Assembly (NCBI GenBank): GCA_947253765.1
Contig: CAMYAK010000009.1
Span: 9,752-73,751, forward strand
Reading direction: 5' to 3'
DNA length: 64,000 bases
DNA from: an uncultured Tissierellia bacterium
GTDB taxonomy: Bacteria; Bacillota; Clostridia; Tissierellales; Peptoniphilaceae
The first letter of the stretch is position 1, and each line of letters starts with the position of its first letter. The position numbers were made by a program, and so were the translations under genes. Shown here piece after piece: positions 1 through 8,143 of this stretch. Under the pieces are notes generated by a model, which saw nothing but the letters and a program-made list of their open reading frames with translations, was not told the DNA's origin and did no database searches.

Positions 1-435
1 TCAGTATCAATATCCGCAACATTTGATGATATGTTCCCTAATAAGCTCAAGAGGAGGACTTGGACCTTCTTATTTGTAGGAATATCCTTCTTATTCGCCA
101 ATTTCGGCTTGAACACCATCATCGGATTGTCGGTGCCCTTCCTGATGTTCCTATATCCAATTGCCATAACAATGATCATTTTGTGGTTGACCAACTACGT
201 CTTGCCTCTTGAAGACATGGCTTTCCGCCTAACTGTTTATCTTTCAATGATACCGGCCGTGTTCGACTTCATTAAATCTACGCCGGAATTCATTTCAAAA
301 AGCGGATTTGCTATAAAAATGGTGGACTTTGCCAAAGCCTACATTCCTTTCTTTACCCTGGGCCTTGGCTGGGTTGTCCCGGTAGCATTAGGCCTGGCCC
401 TAAGCTTTGCCATGTTCAGGAAGAAAGCCGCCTAG
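1..435 (+). CDS. brnQ: Branched-chain amino acid carrier BrnQ, C-terminal part
   Basis: The reading frame is open from the first base, so the gene starts upstream of the window. The visible 144 residues are almost entirely hydrophobic: four membrane segments can be seen, ending in a basic FRKKAA tail. The conserved stretch ANFGLNTII...PVLMFLYPIAI-like is typical of the C-terminal part of LIVCS-family Na+/branched-chain amino acid symporters, which import Leu, Ile and Val through the cytoplasmic membrane. A T-rich hairpin terminator follows 40 bases later. The family call rests on recognition of this C-terminal signature; the N-terminal half is not visible. Confidence 0.85.
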   Translation, partial: SVSISATFDDMFPNKLKRRTWTFLFVGISFLFANFGLNTIIGLSVPFLMFLYPIAITMIILWLTNYVLPLEDMAFRLTVYLSMIPAVFDFIKSTPEFISKSGFAIKMVDFAKAYIPFFTLGLGWVVPVALGLALSFAMFRKKAA

Positions 436-474
436 ATTGGTAAATTTAGATAGCTAAACATAAATAAGATTAAT

Positions 475-520
475 AAATAGAGGGAGCTTGCCTTAATTGT
501 CAGGCCCCTCTATTTAATTT
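475..520 (+). terminator. Rho-independent terminator of brnQ
   Basis: AAATAGAGGG at 475-484 pairs with CCCTCTATTT at 506-515 and is followed by an AT-rich tail. It ends the brnQ transcript before the surface-protein pseudogene. Confidence 0.75.
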
Positions 521-605
521 GTTAAATATAGGCAGCCTTTTTGAATAATCAATTCAGCTATAAAGATGACGCTTCCTTGAAAAATACTACATAGTAGCTC
601 ATTTC

Positions 606-662
606 TGGTATATAATATGCTTATAAAAAGTAATCATTATCTATATAAAACCAATAGTTTTT
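606..662 (+). repeat. Promoter/leader direct repeat, copy 1
   Basis: This stretch, with a TATAAT -10-like box at 611-616, recurs almost unchanged at 2850-2904. The first 26 bases are identical and the next 25-30 differ at only a few positions. It sits just ahead of the RBS (GGGAGGAGG) and ATG of the surface-protein pseudogene. The repeat therefore carries the presumed promoter and 5' untranslated leader. Confidence 0.75.
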
Positions 663-675
663 GGGAGGAGGGAAT

Positions 676-2723
676 ATGAAGAAGAGAACAATTTTTAAGA
701 TTTCGGCCCTGTTTATGGGCCTTATCTTGTCCTTAAGCCCGGCTATTTCAAATCAGGTTTCAGCACAAGGCTCCGAAAGCCCTATGAAGTATCGGGTTTT
801 GCAGATGGGACAACAAAAAAGGCTACCACCCTAAAAGAGGCCTTTGATTTGGTAAATGGGGGTGAGGCAGGTAATGACTATACTATTACCCTGCTTTCGG
901 ACTATGTTAAAGAGACTGAGCCGGCAATAATAAAAGCTAGAAAGGTCCTCCTTAAGTCTAAGGGTGGGTCACCGTTTACTATAAATAATTCCAAAACAAG
1001 GCACATTATCTCAAAAGGCGGGGAGTCAGACCTAGCACTCTCAAATATTATTTTGGACGGTGGGACAAAGGCCGGGGAATGGAGTGAATAGAAAAATATC
1101 AGAGCAACCCTGAAGCCCCGAATGAACTTAAAATATCTAAAAGCCAAATAAATAACTGTAAAGCAGATTCTGGCGGAGGAATAGAATTTGAACACTGCGG
1201 CCGGCTTAATGTTGAAGATTCTTCTTTTTCCGGCAATGAAGCAGAAAATGGCAGCGGGGGTGCTATATTAATACATAAATTCAGGTGTCCTGGAAAAAGC
1301 AATATCCTTATAAAAAATTCCTCATTTACCGGAAACCGTTCAAACTCTGGTGGAGCCATAAGTATTAATTGCAATAAAGTCGAAATATCAGAATCCGAAT
1401 TTACCAATAATTATGGTCAATATATTGGCGGGGCTTTAGATATTAACAAAGCGGACAATGCAACATTAAAGGCCTTAAAAATAACAAACAATATATCGGA
1501 TTTCCAGGGTGGTGGTATTGCTCTTGGTGGCGGAAATATAAATATGGACGATGTTGTAATAAATAATAACAGGGCCTACGATGGCGGCGGAATTATTATA
1601 ATAGGAGATCCATACCTTGCCATGAAATCAGTATATATAAGGGAAAACCATGCTGATGAGGCAGGTGGGGGAATTTATGGAAGGTGGCGCCCTATCAATG
1701 GATAAGGTATATATCTATGATAACACCGCCGGTGGAATGAGGAGCATAGAAGGTTATCAATATATGCAATCCGGGCAAGGTGGAGGTATATATAAGAGGA
1801 ACAGGATTAGACCTGACAGAATGCTTTTTAGGCCTTAACAAGGCTATTGGAGAAGATACGGGAGATACAGGTTCTGCATCAGACATATCATTCCACGGGG
1901 AAGAAGACGGCAATAACCAGGAATTTGAGCTCAAATTACCTTCAATAAGCACTCTAAATCGCATGAAACCCGAAGGTAAAAATATAAGATTTATAAGTTG
2001 GGATATGGATGGAGAATATGAGCGCCGGAATCCGGAAATATCGCCAACTAGGATAGGCTTAGTTTACAGAGGGAAAGAGATTAACTTTGTAGCTGCCTAT
2101 GAGGAAATAAAAAATGTGCCGGAGCCTGACAAGCCCACCTATGTTGAAGTTATAGGCGGGGATGACAGGATTGACACCACCAATAAGCTTTCAGGAAAAT
2201 TCTATTCCTACGCCGATAAGGCTGTTATTGCCAGGAAGGACAACTTTCCCGATGCTCTTACAGCAAGTGTCCTGGCCAAGGCCCTGAATGCCCCAATCCT
2301 CCTTACCGATACGAGTAAATTGGATAAGAGAAGTGGAGAGGAGCTCAAGAGGCTGGGAGTTAAGGAAGCCGTCATAGTAGGCAAAGAGATGGCAATATCA
2401 GAGACTACAGAGCAGGAGATTAAAAAATTAACCGGAAAGACCATGCGCATTGGCGGCCTTGACAGGTATGAAACATCTGCCAAGGTAGCAGATAACTTCT
2501 TTACAAATGCTGATAAGGCCTTCCTGGCTTCAGGCCAAGTCTTTGCGGATGCCTTGGTGGCAGGGCCGGTAGCTGCCGGAGAAAACAGTCCTCTCCTTTT
2601 AACCAAAAAGGACAAGCTGCCCCAGCCAATAAAGGAAAATATAAAAAGGGCCCGCTATTCCAAATCTTTGTTATAGGTCTGGAGAATGCGGTTTCCAAGG
2701 CAGTCATGGAAGAAATCAAATAG
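676..2723 (+). pseudogene. Secreted surface protein with beta-helix repeats and CWB2 domain, multiply frameshifted
   Basis: ATG at 676 follows GGGAGGAGG and opens a signal peptide (MKKRT..., hydrophobic core, cleavage near VSA-Q). The reading then has to jump frames near 780, 1085, 1683, 1790 and 2655 to stay homologous; every single frame ends in a stop soon after the jump. Joined together, the product has a signal peptide, then a right-handed beta-helix region with many GG(A/G)I and FxxN-type repeats (about 1170-1800), then a cell-wall-binding-repeat-2 region (VIGGDDRIDT..., FPDALTA, RIGGLDRYETSAKVA, FADALVAGPVA) from about 2140 to the TAG at 2721-2723. Such proteins are normally anchored to the Gram-positive wall. 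Either the gene is dead or this part of the assembly carries several indel errors; the clean genes on either side favour real decay. Confidence 0.8.
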
Positions 2724-2748
2724 TCCATCCACCAACACCATTTATCTT

Positions 2749-2787
2749 AGAACCCTTTTATTCCGGTATTAGTTAGGGTCTTTTTAT
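2749..2787 (+). terminator. Probable terminator after the surface-protein pseudogene
   Basis: AGAACCC (2749-2755) can pair with GGGTCT (2776-2781) ahead of TTTTTATTT. The stem is imperfect. Confidence 0.5.
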
Positions 2788-2849
2788 TTGATCAATCTAA
2801 GCTGAATAATATGATCTTTGTTTAAAAACCATATATTACTGCATTTTAT

Positions 2850-2904
2850 TGGTATATAATATGCTTATAAAAAGTTATCATTATTCATATAAAACCAACT
2901 ATTT
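2850..2904 (+). repeat. Promoter/leader direct repeat, copy 2
   Basis: Near-copy of 606-662 containing the TATATAAT box, here placed directly before the RBS and ATG of the acid-sugar kinase operon. The two copies bracket the surface-protein pseudogene as a direct repeat about 2.2 kb apart. Confidence 0.75.
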
Positions 2905-2917
2905 TGAAGGGGGTAAT

Positions 2918-4198
2918 ATGAAAAGAGTCTTGATTATTGCCGATGATTTAACAGGGGCTAATGCTAACTGTGCACTTATGAAGAAGATAGGGCTTAGGGC
3001 GGCAAGCTTTTTAGGCACTTCTGCAAAAGATTTACCAAGAGCTATTGACGTAATAGCCACAACCACCGACTCCAGGGCAATGACTGAAAAACAAGCCTAT
3101 AAAGAGGTATGTGATAAGCTGAGACTGTTCAATCCCAAGGATATTATGTTGTTTTCCAAAAGGATAGATTCGACTTTGAGGGGGAACTTGGGGAGCGAAT
3201 TGGAGGCTTATCAAAGCTATCTGAGAAAACGTTTAGCCATTTGCGTGCCTGCCTATCCTGATTCAGGAAGGATAGTTATTGACGACACAATGTATGTTAA
3301 GGGCACTCTACTTTTGAACACAGATGCAGGAAAAGATCCTAAGAGGCCTGTTGTGAGCAATTCTGTTGTTGATAATTTCAAGAAAGATTATAAAGGCAGG
3401 ATTAGATCCATAAATATTGAAGAGTTAGAAAAAGGTAAAGAGTATATTGTTGAAAAAATTAAAGAATATAATGAGGATTCAGATTTATTAATTTTCGACT
3501 CTATTACAAATGAGCATATATGCTTGATTGCTCAAGCTGTGCTGGAATCGAGAGTCGATTTTATCAGCGTAGATCCGGGTCCTTTCACAAAGGAGCTGAC
3601 AGCACTACTTTATAAAAAATCAAAAATATCGACAAAAGCCTTGGCTGTAATAGGATCTGTTACCAAGATTACTATAGACCAAATGCATAAACTAAAGGAT
3701 CACTATAATTTTTATCAGGTGGATGTGGATGCGAAGAAATTAATGAGCATGGACACTATACATGCTGAAATTGATAAGTGCTTGCTTGAGAGCAAGAAGC
3801 ATATTGATAATGTTGACTTGTTAATTCTAACAACAACGCCGGATAATTTAAATGAAAGGCTTGATCTGGTTAAGATTTCTAAAGAATTGGACATTAGTAT
3901 AGACGACTTGTCCCTGATTATTTCAAGAGGCTTGGCCAATATAGCTAAAACAATATTAGAAGAAAATACTTCCTTATCGGGCGTTTTTTCTTCAGGTGGT
4001 GATATCACGGTAGCCTTGGCTGAAGAGCTCCTGAGTCTAGGCATAGAAATAAAGGAAGAAGTCATGCCTTTGGTTGCATACGGAAGGTTGATAGGAGGAT
4101 TGAAGGATGGACTTAAAATAGTAAGTAAAGGAGGAATGGTTGGTGATGAAAACACCATGGTGGAATGTGTTGAAAAAATTTTAAAGTTGGAGGATTAA
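2918..4198 (+). CDS. Four-carbon acid sugar kinase (DUF1537 family, D-threonate/D-erythronate kinase)
   Basis: The product is about 426 residues and starts MKRVLIIADDLTGANANCA; the ADDLTGA motif is the hallmark of the DUF1537 N-terminal domain, and the C-terminal half has the second domain with SGGDITVALAEELL and YGRLIGG-type loops. The ATG at 2918 was chosen because AAGGGGG lies just upstream; an in-frame upstream extension from 2849 reads through the promoter and is unlikely. Family knowledge: these enzymes phosphorylate D-threonate or D-erythronate at O4. The next genes, PdxA2 and a GntP permease, complete a pathway to dihydroxyacetone phosphate. Which four-carbon acid is used cannot be told from the sequence. 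Confidence 0.85.
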   Translation: MKRVLIIADDLTGANANCALMKKIGLRAASFLGTSAKDLPRAIDVIATTTDSRAMTEKQAYKEVCDKLRLFNPKDIMLFSKRIDSTLRGNLGSELEAYQSYLRKRLAICVPAYPDSGRIVIDDTMYVKGTLLLNTDAGKDPKRPVVSNSVVDNFKKDYKGRIRSINIEELEKGKEYIVEKIKEYNEDSDLLIFDSITNEHICLIAQAVLESRVDFISVDPGPFTKELTALLYKKSKISTKALAVIGSVTKITIDQMHKLKDHYNFYQVDVDAKKLMSMDTIHAEIDKCLLESKKHIDNVDLLILTTTPDNLNERLDLVKISKELDISIDDLSLIISRGLANIAKTILEENTSLSGVFSSGGDITVALAEELLSLGIEIKEEVMPLVAYGRLIGGLKDGLKIVSKGGMVGDENTMVECVEKILKLED

Positions 4199-4199
4199 C

Positions 4200-5195
4200 A
4201 TGGAAAAACCGAGGATTTCAGTAACTTTAGGAGACCCAGCAGGAATTGGGCCTGAAATTGTTGTTAAATCATTTGAAAAAAAAGAGCTCTATGACTTAGC
4301 GGATATGGTGCTGGTTGGAGATCGCTTTGTCTTGGAAAAAGCTCTGAAGGTAACAAAATCAAATCTTAAAATTAACCAGATAGACCATGTATGTGAGGGC
4401 AAGTTCGAATATGGAACAATTGATTTTGTCAACCTGAATATCATTACAGAAGACTATGACTTTGGTAAAATCAATGCAAAATGCGGCGAAGCTTCTTTTA
4501 AATACATAATGAAAGCAGGTCAAATGGCTATGGATGGTGAAGTTGAGTCTGTGGCCACATCACCTATTAACAAGGAATCATTGAGAGCGGCAGATGTTCC
4601 TTATATAGGACATACAGAAATGTTTGAGGAGATATCAAAGGTAAAAGATCCTCTGACCATGTTTGAGGTAGATGACCTAAGAGTATTCTTTTTATCAAGA
4701 CACGTATCTTTGAAAAAAGCTATAGAAATGGTCACATATGATAGGGTTCTTGATTATATAAAGAGATCAGCGGATGCTTTAAAAATCCTGGGTGTTGAAG
4801 GCCCAATTGCCGTAGCCGGACTTAATCCACATTCTGGTGAACACGGGCTTTTCGGCTGGGAAGAAGTTAATGAAATTGAGCCGGCCATTAAAGAGGCTCA
4901 AAAGCAGGGTTATGATGTTATAGGTCCAATAGGTGCCGATTCAATATTTGCTTTGGGCTTAGATGGTGGGTACGGTGCAGTCCTATCTTTGTATCACGAT
5001 CAGGGACATATAGCCACAAAAACTTATAACTTTATGAAAACCATATCTTTAACTAATTCCATGCCATTTTTAAGGACATCTGTAGATCACGGCACTGCTT
5101 ATAATATAGCAGGTCAGAATATTGCCTCGGAAGTGAGCATGGTGGAGGCTATAAGATTAGCAGCTAAATATGGAAACAGATTTAGGAAAAAATAG
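4200..5195 (+). CDS. pdxA2: PdxA2-type 4-phospho-D-threonate/erythronate 3-dehydrogenase
   Basis: 331 residues, full length for the PdxA family: TLGDPAGIGPEI at the N-terminus, SPINKES and GHTEMFEE in the middle, and the metal-binding histidines in HVSLKKA, NPHSGEHGLFG and YHDQGHIATK. The start codon follows the kinase stop after a single base with GGAGG inside the kinase end, so the two are translationally coupled. PdxA proper acts in vitamin B6 synthesis, but the coupling to a DUF1537 kinase and GntP permease identifies the catabolic PdxA2 branch, which oxidises the 4-phosphosugar acid and decarboxylates it to dihydroxyacetone phosphate. Confidence 0.88.
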   Translation: MEKPRISVTLGDPAGIGPEIVVKSFEKKELYDLADMVLVGDRFVLEKALKVTKSNLKINQIDHVCEGKFEYGTIDFVNLNIITEDYDFGKINAKCGEASFKYIMKAGQMAMDGEVESVATSPINKESLRAADVPYIGHTEMFEEISKVKDPLTMFEVDDLRVFFLSRHVSLKKAIEMVTYDRVLDYIKRSADALKILGVEGPIAVAGLNPHSGEHGLFGWEEVNEIEPAIKEAQKQGYDVIGPIGADSIFALGLDGGYGAVLSLYHDQGHIATKTYNFMKTISLTNSMPFLRTSVDHGTAYNIAGQNIASEVSMVEAIRLAAKYGNRFRKK

Positions 5196-5204
5196 GAGGC
5201 TTGT

Positions 5205-6599
5205 ATGGGAGATATAGTTATTAGCAGCGATAGAATGATTATTGCCCTAATAATCGGATTGTTATTTTTAATTGGGATGATTGTAAAAACCAAAATCCAC
5301 ACTTTCTTAGCCCTTATTATTGCGGCCATTTTTATAGGGGTTGCGGGTGGTATGCCTTACAATGATGTATTGAAGAGCGTAACGGAAGGCTTTGGAGGTA
5401 CCTTAGGAAGCATCGGTATTATCATAGGCTTTGGAGTAATGATGGGTCAAATATTTGAGGAGTCAAATGCGGCTAAGCGAATGGCCTATACTTTCTTAAA
5501 AGTTTTAGGAAAAGGCAAGGAAGAGATAGCCATGTCTATTACCGGATTTTTGGTATCTATCCCCATTTTTTGCGATTCAGGATTTGTAATTTTAGCTCCT
5601 ATAGCTAAGGCGCTTTCAAAGAGCACGGGCAAGTCTATAGTAGCATTGGGTTTATCTCTTGCTTCAGGCTTAGTTATTACTCACTCGGTAGTTCCTCCAA
5701 CACCGGGTCCGGTCGGAGCAGCAGGAATTTTTGGAGCAAATGTGGGTTTAGTAATTCTTTGGGGAATTGTAATAGCTATACCTATGGTAATAGCAACACT
5801 TGCCTATGCAAAATATTTAGGTAAGAAAATATATCAGCTACCCGGAGAAGATGGAGAATGGACAAGACCGGAAAAAATCCAAGAGTATTCTGATTCAAGA
5901 ATCAACAGTTTCGAAGAGAATGAAATGCCTTCTGCATTCATTTCATTTGCACCTATAGTATTGCCTATTATTTTAATATTAATCAACACTATTATTTCAG
6001 CCACACTAAAAACTTCAGGCAATGATGCAAATCCTATTCAAGAATTTTTGATATTCTTAGGGAGTCCGATAGTCGCTGTAGGAATTGGAGTTTTATTGGC
6101 AACATTTACTTTGACCGGCAAGATGGACAGAAAAGAAACTATGAGAGTGTTCGAGAAGGGGATTCAATCAGCAGGTATTATAATACTTGTAACAGGTGGT
6201 GGCGGAGCTTTAGGAAGAGTTTTGACCAATTCCGGGGTTGGAAAACAAATCGCTGAAGGAATAGCTAAAACAAGTATTCCGGCAATCATCCTCCCGTTCA
6301 TCATTGCAACCATTATAAGATTTATTCAAGGCTCAGGTACAGTGGCTATGCTGACCGCGGCTTCAATATCAGCACCTATAACAGCTTCTCTGGGAGTCGA
6401 TCCTGTATTTGCAACTTTATCAGCCTGTATTGGCTCACTATTCTTCTCATACTTCAATGATTCATTTTTCTGGGTAGTCAATAGGACAATGGGAATAGAT
6501 GAGGCCAAAGAACAGATAAGAGGTTACTCGATAATTTCCACTATAGCTTGGGCAACCGGATTTATCACGCTGATGATAATCAATCCGATATTTGGATAA
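5205..6599 (+). CDS. GntP-family gluconate/acid-sugar permease
   Basis: 464 residues, around a dozen membrane spans, beginning just after AGGAGG. It carries the family signatures FGVMMGQIFEES, SIPIFCDSGFVIL, HSVVPPTPGPVGAA and QGSGTVAMLTAAS. GntP proteins are proton symporters for gluconate and related acid sugars. As the third gene of the kinase-pdxA2 operon it most likely imports D-threonate, D-erythronate or a close relative. A strong terminator follows. Confidence 0.88.
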   Translation: MGDIVISSDRMIIALIIGLLFLIGMIVKTKIHTFLALIIAAIFIGVAGGMPYNDVLKSVTEGFGGTLGSIGIIIGFGVMMGQIFEESNAAKRMAYTFLKVLGKGKEEIAMSITGFLVSIPIFCDSGFVILAPIAKALSKSTGKSIVALGLSLASGLVITHSVVPPTPGPVGAAGIFGANVGLVILWGIVIAIPMVIATLAYAKYLGKKIYQLPGEDGEWTRPEKIQEYSDSRINSFEENEMPSAFISFAPIVLPIILILINTIISATLKTSGNDANPIQEFLIFLGSPIVAVGIGVLLATFTLTGKMDRKETMRVFEKGIQSAGIIILVTGGGGALGRVLTNSGVGKQIAEGIAKTSIPAIILPFIIATIIRFIQGSGTVAMLTAASISAPITASLGVDPVFATLSACIGSLFFSYFNDSFFWVVNRTMGIDEAKEQIRGYSIISTIAWATGFITLMIINPIFG

Positions 6600-6667
6600 T
6601 ATTCCTTGTAAAAATTTACAGTTATTGGTTGAATAAAATATATTTTAATTTAAAGCAGTAAAGCTAA

Positions 6668-6712
6668 TAGCAGCTTAGCCACATAAAACAGGGGTTAAGC
6701 TGCTATTTTATG
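6668..6712 (+). terminator. Terminator of the acid-sugar operon
   Basis: TAGCAGCTTAGCC (6668-6680) pairs with GGTTAAGCTGCTA (6693-6705), a 13-bp stem with one G-U pair, followed by TTTTAT. Confidence 0.85.
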
Positions 6713-6730
6713 TATAGACCCTTTTTTATG

Positions 6731-6736
6731 TATAAT
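6731..6736 (+). promoter_or_regulatory. -10 box for the GPH transporter operon
   Basis: A perfect TATAAT lies 34 bases ahead of the ATG at 6770, just after the previous terminator. No good -35 box is seen at the usual spacing. Confidence 0.45.
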
Positions 6737-6769
6737 TAATTAAAACAGTTGATTTGGAGGGAGCCTGAT

Positions 6770-8143
6770 ATGAAAAACAAGTGGAAGCAAAGAGTAGGAT
6801 ACGGAATAGGAACTCTGGGCCGTGATATGGTGGCCACAATGGTCACTATGTATATGTTTTATTACATGACAGATGTCCTTAGGATACCCAAGGAAATATT
6901 AGGATACGTAACTTCAATAATTATTTTTATGAGGTTTTTTGACGGCTTCAATGACCCAATTATGGGATCAATCATTGACAATACAAAAACCAAGTGGGGC
7001 AAGTTCAAGCCCTGGATTTTTATTGGAATGATTTTATGGGGCATCTTCCATGTTTTGATGTTTTTTGACACCGGACTCCAGGGCTCGGCATTTCTAGCCT
7101 ACTTTTTTGTAACTTACCTCTTGTGGGAAATCTCCTACACCATGAACGACATAGCCTATTGGTCCATGATTCCTTCCCTGAGTAGGGACCAGAAGGAAAA
7201 AGAAAAAATCGGGTCAACGGCCAGGATTTTTGCAAGCATTGGCATGTTCGCCTTTGTTGTCGGCCTTATACCAATATCCAATTATCTGGCCGGTATTTTT
7301 CAAAGCAAGACCAAGGCCTGGCTCATCATAGCCCTGGCATCTTCCCTTATTATGATATTCTTCCAGACCTTCACCCTGATTTTCGTTAAGGAGGAAGAGG
7401 TCGGATTTAAGAAAAAAGAAAAAACCGGTCTCAAGGAGATCCTGAAAATTATTATAAAAAATGACCAGCTCCTGGTAATTATATGCTCCATGTTACTCTT
7501 TATGGCCGCCTATACAGCCACAACAGGTCTGGGAATTTACTACTTTAAGTATGTTTTCGGGGATGAGAACAAGTATTCGGTATTTGCTCTGATATTAGGA
7601 GTATCTCAAATTGCAGGTTTGGCAATTTTTCCAATCCTGGGTGAGAGGCTTAAGAGGACCAGCCTGTATTTGCTGGGCCTGGCCATGGTCGTCATCGGTT
7701 ACGTGATTTTTTATATGGCCCATTACAATATGATGATCATAGGAATCGGGGGGACCCTGATCTTCGTTGGAGAGGCCTTTATCCAGATGCTTATGCTTAT
7801 GTATATTTCGGATTCTGTTGAATACGGTCAGTGGAAATTCAGGAAGAGGAATGACAGCGTAACTTCGTCAGTCCAACCCTTGATCTACAAGAGTGCCAAC
7901 GCCTTTGCGGGTTACCTGACCAGTCTTGCCCTCATGACTTCAGGAATTAGTGGCCTTCCCGAAGGAACCATATTGTCAGCCCAAGCCGTAACAAAATTTA
8001 AAGTCTACATGTTTATTATCCCTGTCGCCATGATAGTTTTAGGCGGGATAATATTGCTGAAAAAATACAAGATTGATGAGGCCTTCTATGCGCAGATTCT
8101 CAAGGAAAATGAGGCAAGAGAAGAGGAGGAGTCGGACTTATGA
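6770..8143 (+). CDS. GPH-family sugar:cation symporter (MelB-like)
   Basis: 457 residues with about 12 membrane spans. MFYYMTDVLRIP, FDGFNDPIMGSIIDNT and TKWGKFKPWI are signature loops of the glycoside-pentoside-hexuronide symporter family, here in the N-terminal domain. The ATG at 6770 is preceded by GGAGGGAG; a further-upstream in-frame start would lack an RBS. The stop overlaps the start of the alpha-glucosidase gene by 4 bases (ATGA), so the pair is one operon. The substrate is most likely an alpha-glucoside or isomalto-type oligosaccharide that is split by the next gene product, by inference from the pairing. Confidence 0.85.
   Translation: MKNKWKQRVGYGIGTLGRDMVATMVTMYMFYYMTDVLRIPKEILGYVTSIIIFMRFFDGFNDPIMGSIIDNTKTKWGKFKPWIFIGMILWGIFHVLMFFDTGLQGSAFLAYFFVTYLLWEISYTMNDIAYWSMIPSLSRDQKEKEKIGSTARIFASIGMFAFVVGLIPISNYLAGIFQSKTKAWLIIALASSLIMIFFQTFTLIFVKEEEVGFKKKEKTGLKEILKIIIKNDQLLVIICSMLLFMAAYTATTGLGIYYFKYVFGDENKYSVFALILGVSQIAGLAIFPILGERLKRTSLYLLGLAMVVIGYVIFYMAHYNMMIIGIGGTLIFVGEAFIQMLMLMYISDSVEYGQWKFRKRNDSVTSSVQPLIYKSANAFAGYLTSLALMTSGISGLPEGTILSAQAVTKFKVYMFIIPVAMIVLGGIILLKKYKIDEAFYAQILKENEAREEEESDL

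Noticed and set aside
2849..2917. N-terminal extension of the acid-sugar kinase
   Set aside because: The added codons lie in the duplicated promoter/leader, and a good RBS sits before the ATG at 2918.
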